From Pseudoxanthomonas japonensis (GTDB taxonomy: Bacteria; Pseudomonadota; Gammaproteobacteria; Xanthomonadales; Xanthomonadaceae), in assembly GCF_010093445.1 (NCBI RefSeq), contig NZ_PDWW01000026.1, positions 1 to 60,967 of the forward strand: 60,967 nucleotides of DNA. Direction: 5' to 3'. The notes below the pieces were generated by a model. That model was not told the DNA's origin, did not search any database, and saw only the letters and a program-made list of their open reading frames with translations. Positions 55,249 to 60,967 of the stretch are shown in pieces (position 1 is the first letter of the stretch; each line of letters begins with the position of its first letter). The translations under genes and the position numbers were made by a program.

Positions 55249-55539
55249 TCAGGGTCCTGCCGCGTGTCCGCTCCATTGCGCGCGTGCGATGCGGATGATC
55301 GCGCGGACCTGTTCGCGGTCGCGGTGGCGGGAAATGGCGATGGCGCCGAGCCGCAATGCCTCGTCGCGCAAGGCTTCGTTCACGTCGTAATGCGCGCCGC
55401 TGCGCTTGTCCTGGAACGCGCGGCGCGGCATCCCGAGTCGTGCGGCCATCGCATGCAGTTCGTCCAGCGTGTCGGCCATCAGGTGCGCCCAGCGCTGTCC
55501 GCGCCACAGCGTCACCGGATCGTCCACGTAGACGCTCAT
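55249..55539 (-). CDS. DUF4031 family protein
   Basis: A 96-residue protein (MSVYVDDPVTLWRGQRWAHL, MADTLDELHAMAARLGM, YDVNEALRDEALRLGAIAIS). This matches DUF4031, a family of small proteins of unknown function. Its ATG overlaps the stop of the DUF3037 gene by four bases, so it is the third gene of the operon led by the HipA-like kinase. Confidence 0.85.
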   Translation of the reverse strand: MSVYVDDPVTLWRGQRWAHLMADTLDELHAMAARLGMPRRAFQDKRSGAHYDVNEALRDEALRLGAIAISRHRDREQVRAIIRIARAQWSGHAAGP

Positions 55540-55943
55540 CGCGGTGCGGTGGCCTTCGGCGGTCGCACCATGCGGTCCATCAGGTGCTCCAGCGTCGCGG
55601 GCAGGTCGCCGCAGCGGCCCATGTGCACGGGCGAGGTCTGGATGATGGAACTGCGCTTGGCGGTCAGCCAGTGGAAACGCGCCCGCGTCGGCAGCAGGCC
55701 GATCGGCGCAGCGGCTTCGCCGCCGCGGCAGATCGCGGGAATGGTGTCCAGGTGGCGGCGCAGCGAGTCGAGGTCCAGCGTGGGATCGAGCGCGCGCAGG
55801 CGGACCTCGTCCAGTTCGATGCGCGCCTCCAGGAAGCCCGCGCGCTCGCACGAAAGGATGATGCCGACGTTGACGAACTCCTCGCGTTCCACGCGCGGCA
55901 CCACGCGGATCACCGCGTAGTCGTAGGTATCAGGCGCGCGCAC
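55536..55943 (-). CDS. DUF3037 family protein
   Basis: A 135-residue protein (DTYDYAVIRVVPRVEREEFV, NVGIILSCERAGFLEARI, AKRSSIIQTSPVHMGRCGD). DUF3037 has no established biochemical function; to my knowledge it recurs next to HipA-like kinases. It overlaps the kinase gene by 14 bases at its 5' end and the DUF4031 gene by four bases at its 3' end, so the three are translated as a coupled set. Confidence 0.87.
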   Translation of the reverse strand: MRAPDTYDYAVIRVVPRVEREEFVNVGIILSCERAGFLEARIELDEVRLRALDPTLDLDSLRRHLDTIPAICRGGEAAAPIGLLPTRARFHWLTAKRSSIIQTSPVHMGRCGDLPATLEHLMDRMVRPPKATAPR

Positions 55944-56703
55944 GCATCGCCTCCTGCACGAACGCTTCGCGTCGCGCCACGCGCTGCGTCAGATAGGTCA
56001 CGTACGCGGCGCGCTGCGTCGCCGGATCGCCGAAGGTGTCCGGCCCCTGCAACCATGCGTCCGGAATCTCGGAGACGATCCTGGCGATCACGTCGTCGGA
56101 CAGGCGCGACACCAGTTCCGCATCGACCTCGGCGACACGCGACGCCCAGCGCAGCAGCACGTGGTCGCGGATCAGCGGGAACGGCTTGCCCGCACCCGAA
56201 GCATCGCCATCCCAGCCATGGTGGAAGTACAGCGCCGCGCCATGGTCGATCAGGTACAGGCGGCGATGCCACATCAGCAGGTTGGTATTGCGCGCGGTGC
56301 GGTCGACATTGCTGATGAAGGCGTCGAACCAGACAATCCGCGAGGCGAGATCGGCGTCCGGTTGCTCGGCGACCGGATCGAAGTTCACCGCGCCGGGCAG
56401 GTAGTCCATCGCCAGGTTGAGTCCGGCGCTGGCCTTGATCAGGTCCTGGATCTCCGGGTCGCCTTCGGTGCGCGCGAGGTCGGCATCCAGCTCCATCAGC
56501 GCCAGGTCGGGCATCGGCAGGTCCAGTGCCTTTGCGAGCCCGCCACAGATCAGCTCGGCGACCAACGCCTTCGGCCCCTGGCCGGCGCCGCGGAATTTCA
56601 GGACATACAGGCCGTCGTCGTCGGCTTCGACCACGGCGGGCATCGAGCCGCCTTCGCGCAGCGGGGTGACGTAACGGGTGGCAGTGCGGAGAGGAAGCGT
56701 CAT
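55930..56703 (-). CDS. HipA-like Ser/Thr kinase, short form
   Basis: A 257-residue kinase of the HipA fold. The nucleotide-binding Lys36 (YVLKFRG), the catalytic loop NVDRTARNTNLL (Asp134, Asn139/141) and the metal-binding Asp153 in LIDHGAAL are all present, so the active site looks complete. The N-terminal subdomain of HipA is absent, as in HipT-type short kinases. No HipB-like helix-turn-helix antitoxin is encoded here; DUF3037 and DUF4031 follow in overlap. The ATG at 56703 is chosen from the family N terminus. Confidence 0.85.
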   Translation of the reverse strand: MTLPLRTATRYVTPLREGGSMPAVVEADDDGLYVLKFRGAGQGPKALVAELICGGLAKALDLPMPDLALMELDADLARTEGDPEIQDLIKASAGLNLAMDYLPGAVNFDPVAEQPDADLASRIVWFDAFISNVDRTARNTNLLMWHRRLYLIDHGAALYFHHGWDGDASGAGKPFPLIRDHVLLRWASRVAEVDAELVSRLSDDVIARIVSEIPDAWLQGPDTFGDPATQRAAYVTYLTQRVARREAFVQEAMRARA

Positions 56704-56728
56704 CAGGCGATCAGGATACCGCGCCCGA

Positions 56729-56826
56729 TGCAGGAGGAGCGTCGGCCCCGACCGTACGGACATGGCGCGGCCGAGCATGGTGACTTGTCCTGTGACCATG
56801 GTGGTCGGGGCTGAAGCCCCTCCTAC
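56729..56826. repeat. Inverted pair of GTAG-like REPs
   Basis: A degenerate copy GCAGGAGGAGCGTCGGCCCC at about 56730-56752 faces a full copy, read on the minus strand from 56826, GTAGGAGGGGCTTCAGCCCC. Both end in CCCCGACC. The pair fills the space between the HipA-like kinase and the CorA/ZntB gene. Confidence 0.75.
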
Positions 56827-56828
56827 GG

Positions 56829-57863
56829 TCACGTGGAGCGCGACACGCCCATCCGCCGCAGCGCCAGGTACACCACCACACTCGATGCCGCTCCCAGCAG
56901 CAGGGCGAAGGCGAGGCCGTGCGTGCTGTGGGCGAACGGCAGTCCCGGCAGGTTCATGCCGAACAGGCCGGCGACCAGGCTGGGCGGCAGCAGCAACGCG
57001 GTGACCATCGACAGCACGTACAGGTGCCGGTTGGTGCGTTCGGCCAGCTTCGCCGCGACTTCGTCCTGCAGCAGGCGCGCGCGTTCCTGCAGGGTGCCGA
57101 CGTCGCCATCGAGATCGTCGAAGCGCTGGTTGAGGCGGGATACCGTCGTCAGCAGATCGTCGCCATCCTCGGCAGCGTGGCGCTGCTCGAACTGCTTGAG
57201 CAGGCGGCGCATCGCGGTGAGCGGGCGATGCAGGCGCACCGTCTGGTGCCGCAACTGGGCCAGGTCGCGTCGTTCCTCGCCGATACTGTCGGCGAGCACG
57301 CGGTCCTCGATGCGGTCCAGCCGCACCGACAGGCTGTCGCTGCTGCGCTCCACCGTGTCGGCGAAGCGCTCCACGATGGCCTCCAGCAGGCGCACGGGCG
57401 ACCCGACGCGCGTCTGTCCGGCGATGCCGCGGCGTGCGGCCTCCACCGACCGCAGGGGCTGGCGGCGTGCGGTGACCAGCAATGTCGGTGTCAATGCAAA
57501 GTGCAGCCAGCCGATGCCGTCGTCGCCGCGCAACTGCCCTTCGGCCGCGGGATCGACGCCGCGCTGGTGCGTCCAGTCCACGAAGGCGCCCTGGGCAACG
57601 TCATCTTCGCGCTGCAGGTTGACGTAGGTGTCCGGCGACAGCAGGGCGGCACGCGCTTCGCCGGGAATGGGCAACGTAGCCGCACACTGCGCGCTGCGCG
57701 TATCGCTCAGGTCCAGATGGAGCCAGTGCCAGGTATCCGATGCCTCCCGCACGGCATCCACGGGTTGGGCGTGTCCCTCCGCGTCGAAGCGGTACAGCCA
57801 CAACGCGCCGGGCAGCCCGGTGAGCGGTGGGACGGACACATGGGGCGCGACGGGCGGCAACAT
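56829..57863 (-). CDS. CorA/ZntB family metal transporter
   Basis: A 344-residue membrane protein. The long N-terminal cytosolic funnel includes SDSLSVRLDRIEDRVLADSI and a coiled stalk. Two C-terminal helices follow, the first with the family signature FGMNLPGLPFA (GMN). The variable loop after GMN and the sequence of the cytosolic part resemble the ZntB branch more than magnesium CorA. The ion (Mg2+, Zn2+ or Co2+) cannot be decided. No ribosome binding site is obvious at 57863, so the start is uncertain. Confidence 0.88.
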   Translation of the reverse strand: MLPPVAPHVSVPPLTGLPGALWLYRFDAEGHAQPVDAVREASDTWHWLHLDLSDTRSAQCAATLPIPGEARAALLSPDTYVNLQREDDVAQGAFVDWTHQRGVDPAAEGQLRGDDGIGWLHFALTPTLLVTARRQPLRSVEAARRGIAGQTRVGSPVRLLEAIVERFADTVERSSDSLSVRLDRIEDRVLADSIGEERRDLAQLRHQTVRLHRPLTAMRRLLKQFEQRHAAEDGDDLLTTVSRLNQRFDDLDGDVGTLQERARLLQDEVAAKLAERTNRHLYVLSMVTALLLPPSLVAGLFGMNLPGLPFAHSTHGLAFALLLGAASSVVVYLALRRMGVSRST

Positions 57864-57952
57864 GTTGCAGGCGTGCGGCAGCCACGGGTCAGGGAAATGA
57901 CGTTCAGGCTACCGCCGTCATGTGCCGGTCTTATGACAGCCCGGACGCGTGC

Positions 57953-58420
57953 CTATCCGGCCGGCTGCGCTTCCGTACCGCCGCGGTGCAGGGGATCGGG
58001 CAAGGCGTCGCCGTTCGGGGTGAAGGCCAGCGACACCGAATTCAGGCAGTGGCGCTCGCCGGTCGGCGGCGGCCCGTCGGGGAACACGTGGCCCAGGTGC
58101 GACTGGCAGCGCGCGCAGACGATCTCGGTGCGGATCATCCCGTAGCTGCTGTCGCGGATGCGGCCGACATGGGCCTCGTCGACGGGCTGGAAAAAGCTCG
58201 GCCAACCGGTGCCCGAATCGAACTTGGCGCTGGAACGGAACAGCGGCAATCCGCACAGGCGGCAGGTGTAGACGCCGTCCAGCTTGTTGTCCAGGAACAC
58301 GCCGCAGAACGGCGCCTCGGTGCCGTGGTGCAGCAGCACGCGGCGCTCTTCCTCGCTCAGTCCCGCGATCAGGGTCTCGCGCTGCGCATCGGTGGGCGGG
58401 GTGAGATCGAAGACGGTCAT
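57953..58420 (-). CDS. msrB: Peptide methionine-(R)-S-oxide reductase
   Basis: A 155-residue enzyme that reduces methionine-R-sulfoxide in proteins. The zinc ligands Cys53/Cys56 (CRLC) and Cys102/Cys105 (CARC) and the catalytic Cys125 in GERHCLNSVS are present, as are KFDSGTGWPSF and SHLGHVFPDGP. The start at 58420 has a GGAG ribosome binding site. It is divergent from the exported tandem-domain protein. Confidence 0.95.
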   Translation of the reverse strand: MTVFDLTPPTDAQRETLIAGLSEEERRVLLHHGTEAPFCGVFLDNKLDGVYTCRLCGLPLFRSSAKFDSGTGWPSFFQPVDEAHVGRIRDSSYGMIRTEIVCARCQSHLGHVFPDGPPPTGERHCLNSVSLAFTPNGDALPDPLHRGGTEAQPAG

Positions 58421-58519
58421 GAGCGAGCTCCGCGGAAGGGATGCGTCCGATATGGTGTCTGCGCCAGCACGCCACAACCCTGGTTTACCATCGGCGCACT
58501 TCCAGGGAGAGCAGCACGG

Positions 58520-59341
58520 ATGCGACGGATACTGGCCATGTGGGCGCTTGCCCTGCCGCTGACCGCGGCCCACGCGCAGACGCCTGCGCCGACGCCGCGC
58601 ATCCCGCCCGCCCCCGGTTGCCTAGATGCCCGCCAGATGGACGAAGTGCGCCAAGTGTCGCCCGCTCTGCTCGCCGTGCAGGGCCGCGACGGCCAGCGTT
58701 TCCGCATCGATCTGGCGGAAGGCTGCCCGGGCGCCAGCCAAGCGCAGGCGGTGCTGCTGGCGCGCGAGGGCTGGGTGTGCGGCACCGGGCGGGAATACGT
58801 GCGTATCGGCGATGCCACGTGCGCGGTGGCCGCCATCGCCACCGTAGATGCGCGAGAGTACGCGGCGCTCGCCCGCGCCTCGCAGGTGTCGGACGACGGC
58901 GTGACCACGCTGGACACCGTGCAGGTACGCGCGCCGCGCCGCCACGGCTTCGCTGGCTCGTCGAACTTCTGCTTCAACCCCCGTTACCTGCGCGCCTGGT
59001 CGGAAGACAAGCAGGGCATGCTGGTGGAGCTGTCGCCGAAGCGTTCTGGCGGGCACCGCTACTACCGTGTCGAACTCGCGCAGTCGTGCCCGGACCTGGA
59101 TTCGGCGCCTGCGATCACGTTCCGTTCGGGCGTGGGCATCGGACTCATTTGCGGCAATCCCGGCGACCGGGTGGTGGCACAGGACAGCGGCGGCAACAGC
59201 GTCTTCGATTCGGGCAACGCGGACGCCTTGATACCCGGTGACGAGCGACGCTGGTCGCGCCGCGGCATCCGCATCCAGTGCACCGTCTCGGCGGTCTACC
59301 CGCACGAATCGGACGACGGAAACGGACAGGCCCCGCGGTGA
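58520..59341 (+). CDS. Exported protein with an internal duplication (DUF6491-like)
   Basis: A 273-residue protein with signal peptide (MRRILAMWALALPLTAAHAQ). Two similar units follow. Each begins with a Cys and runs through a hydrophobic strand, an (R)(I/V)(D/E)LA(E/Q).CP segment (RIDLAEGCP in unit 1, RVELAQSCP in unit 2), then VCG or ICG, and ends in CAV or CTV. The units (about 34-110 and 152-265) are probably a tandem duplication. The pattern resembles DUF6491, of unknown function. Confidence 0.8.
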   Translation: MRRILAMWALALPLTAAHAQTPAPTPRIPPAPGCLDARQMDEVRQVSPALLAVQGRDGQRFRIDLAEGCPGASQAQAVLLAREGWVCGTGREYVRIGDATCAVAAIATVDAREYAALARASQVSDDGVTTLDTVQVRAPRRHGFAGSSNFCFNPRYLRAWSEDKQGMLVELSPKRSGGHRYYRVELAQSCPDLDSAPAITFRSGVGIGLICGNPGDRVVAQDSGGNSVFDSGNADALIPGDERRWSRRGIRIQCTVSAVYPHESDDGNGQAPR

Positions 59342-59351
59342 GCGGGGCCTG
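59327..59351. terminator. Hairpin between convergent genes
   Basis: CAGGCCCCGC (59327-59336), a 5-base loop and GCGGGGCCTG (59342-59351) form a 10-bp perfect stem that spans the stop of the upstream gene. No T-run follows on either strand, so it may be a weak or rho-assisted end. Confidence 0.5.
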
Positions 59352-59375
59352 CATGTCGCGGAACACCAGTGGATA

Positions 59376-59948
59376 TCAGGGCGTCGAGGTCAGGGCTGCG
59401 CCGCTGCGGAATTCCTTGCGCAGCCAGTCGTCGATCAGCCGCTTCTCGTAGCGCAGGTTGTCGTTGTTGTTGATCTGCGTGCCCATCAGGAACGCGTGGT
59501 CGACCAGCTTGCGTTCGCCCTCGGCCACGACCTGCCCATCTGCGCCCTTCAGCGTGAAGTTGAGCGTCATGCGCGGCGGGTAGAGGTCCTTCACGATGCG
59601 GATGTCGTTCATGCCGGCGCGCACTGTCGGCTCGTAACGGCCGGCACGGTCGATGTCGGAGATCGTGACGTCCAAGGTCTGGCCGCGGGCGAGGCGCTGG
59701 CCGGCTTCGTCGCGCAGGTAGGTGGCCAATTGGGTGACCCAGCTGCCGCGCTCGGCTTCCCAGCGGTTGCCGCTGTACTTGATCTCGCTGAACTGCGCGG
59801 GGTCGGTCCAGCTGACGCTGACCGCGCCACCGTCGGCGGGCACGCTGCGCGGCAGGGTCGGGTCGGTGACGGTCTTGGGGGCCGCCACGGCGGGCGCGGC
59901 AACAGCGAGCGCGACCAGGGCGGTGAGCAGCAGGGCAGGCGCCTTCAT
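59376..59948 (-). CDS. Exported DUF3016 family protein
   Basis: A 190-residue protein with signal peptide (MKAPALLLTALVALAVAAPAV). The body has SWTDPAQFSEIKYSGNRWEA and DVTISDIDRAGRYEPT, typical of DUF3016, an outer-envelope family of unknown function. I chose the ATG at 59948; the frame is open a little further upstream. Confidence 0.88.
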   Translation of the reverse strand: MKAPALLLTALVALAVAAPAVAAPKTVTDPTLPRSVPADGGAVSVSWTDPAQFSEIKYSGNRWEAERGSWVTQLATYLRDEAGQRLARGQTLDVTISDIDRAGRYEPTVRAGMNDIRIVKDLYPPRMTLNFTLKGADGQVVAEGERKLVDHAFLMGTQINNNDNLRYEKRLIDDWLRKEFRSGAALTSTP

Positions 59949-60056
59949 GGCGGGTCCTCCGTGGATGTCACATGAAGTGTGCGCCCGCAACCGGGGCCGG
60001 ACAACCACGCATGCCGTCCCGTGCCGCCTGGCGTTCAGTCCATGTTTCCACGCCGT

Positions 60057-60965
60057 TCAGAGGTTGCGCAGCCGCTCGACATCGCGCACCGGTGGCGCAC
60101 CGAACATGCGGCTGTACTCGCGGCTGAACTGCGACGGGCTTTCGTAGCCGACGCGATGACCGGCGCTCGCCGCATCCAGCACTTCGCTGAGCATCAGCCG
60201 GCGAGCTTCCTGCAGGCGCAGCTGCTTCTGGTACTGCAGCGGGCTCATCGCCGTGACGGCCTTGAAGTGGTGGTGCAGCGCCGAGGCGCTCATGTGCACT
60301 TCGCGGGCGATGTGGTCGATGCGCAGCGGCTTGGCGTAGTGCTCGCGCAGCCAGTGGATCGCCTTCGCGACACGCTGGCCCTGGCTGTCGGCGATGCCGA
60401 TATGACGCAGCATCGCGCCCTGCGGGCTGCACAGCACGCGGTAGAGGATTTCGCGTTCCACCAGCGGCGCCAGCAGCGGGATGTCGCGCGGTGTGTCCAG
60501 CAGCTTCACCAGCCGGATCGCCGCATCCAGCATTTCCACGCTGCTCGGCTGCAGGAACAGGCCGCGCGACGGCGGCGGCAGTGGTGCCTTGGCCGATTCG
60601 GCCTCGGTGACCATCTCGGCGATGGTCGCGGCCGAGAGCTTCAGGATCAGGCACAGGTAGGGCGCGTCGGCCGACGCCTCGGTCACCTGGCCGGTCACCG
60701 GCAGGTCCACGGAGGCGACCACGAAGCGGCTGGCGTCGTAGTCGTAGACCTCGTCGGCAAGGATCGCGCGCTTGGCGCCCTGCACGATCAGGCAGAGCGC
60801 CGCTTCCTGCACGCCGCGCATCGGCAACTCCATCGGGGCGCTCAGCCGCGAGAAGTTCAGCGCCGGGATCGCCGTGGTGTGGAAGCCGTCCTTGCCGGTG
60901 GATCGTTCAATCAGACCGGCGAGTTCGTGGACACAGTCGCCAAGGGGAGGGGGAGTGTGGGGCAT
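60057..60965 (-). CDS. AraC family transcriptional regulator
   Basis: A 302-residue regulator. The N-terminal half is an AraC-type ligand-binding domain (RGVQEAALCLIVQGAKRAIL). The C-terminal 100 residues are the double helix-turn-helix (PLRIDHIAREVHMSASALHH, HFKAVTAMSPLQYQKQLRLQ, GYESPSQFSREYSRMFGAPP). The ATG at 60965 lies near the right edge but the gene is complete. Its targets are not in the window. Confidence 0.92.
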   Translation of the reverse strand: MPHTPPPLGDCVHELAGLIERSTGKDGFHTTAIPALNFSRLSAPMELPMRGVQEAALCLIVQGAKRAILADEVYDYDASRFVVASVDLPVTGQVTEASADAPYLCLILKLSAATIAEMVTEAESAKAPLPPPSRGLFLQPSSVEMLDAAIRLVKLLDTPRDIPLLAPLVEREILYRVLCSPQGAMLRHIGIADSQGQRVAKAIHWLREHYAKPLRIDHIAREVHMSASALHHHFKAVTAMSPLQYQKQLRLQEARRLMLSEVLDAASAGHRVGYESPSQFSREYSRMFGAPPVRDVERLRNL

Positions 60966-60967
60966 GG

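Noticed and set aside
1..60967. CRISPR arrays, tRNA or rRNA genes, insertion sequences, integrases or prophage genes
   Set aside because: No spaced direct repeats, cloverleaf-like sequences, transposase motifs or phage structural genes were seen by reading; a dedicated search could still find a small RNA.

Overview
The window is high-GC gammaproteobacterial chromosome, most likely Lysobacteraceae (Xanthomonadaceae) and close to Pseudoxanthomonas, Stenotrophomonas or Xanthomonas. The evidence is the rhlB-trxA-rho locus, hemF, ftsEX, large TonB-dependent receptors (one with a FecI/FecR pair), families common in this group (YcgL, DUF6445, DUF3016, DUF3297) and several GTAG-type REP hairpins in the spacers. 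The genus cannot be proven from this sequence alone. I see no tRNA, rRNA, CRISPR array, insertion sequence or prophage. Almost all bases lie in single-copy, codon-biased genes, so this reads as core chromosome with small accessory islands.

Layout. 1-10 kb: a 47-bp perfect palindrome at the window edge, a DUF421 membrane protein, a minus-strand run (S9 peptidase, small membrane protein, hemF), ycgL overlapping a membrane-anchored giant ankyrin protein, and a convergent CPA2/Kef-type antiporter. 10-23.5 kb: a TonB-C-like protein, a DUF2306 membrane protein divergent from a CadC-like membrane regulator with TPRs, rho, trxA and rhlB, ftsE-ftsX, a two-receiver response regulator, ung, a DUF2059 protein, arfB and a PlsC-like acyltransferase. 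23.5-31.5 kb: a FecI-FecR-TonB receptor signalling cassette divergent from a single polypeptide that joins a cyanophycinase to an isoaspartyl peptidase, then a second TonB-C-like protein. 31.5-41.5 kb: a large exported DUF11-type surface protein with a CRP-like site upstream, an NHL/M23 protein, YciI and VOC proteins, a lipoprotein plus Tle1-like (DUF2235) lipase pair that looks like an immunity/effector module, a second S9 peptidase, and small conserved proteins. 41.5-50.5 kb: a DUF6445 protein, a fasciclin lipoprotein, an MscS-type channel, and a TonB receptor-membrane protein-dihaem peroxidase operon. 50.5-61 kb: a VOC protein, motA-motB, a BlaI/M56 sensor pair with an 18-bp inverted operator, a HipA-like kinase-DUF3037-DUF4031 operon, a CorA/ZntB-like transporter, msrB, two exported proteins and an AraC regulator.

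The most system-like candidates are five: the fused cyanophycin-to-amino-acid enzyme beside a ligand-sensing TonB cassette; the lipoprotein/lipase pair; the TonB receptor-dihaem peroxidase operon; the BlaI/M56 pair whose sensor carries an unusual proline-rich and heptad-repeat extension; and the three-gene overlapping HipA-like kinase operon. All functional links are inferred from motifs and gene order only.
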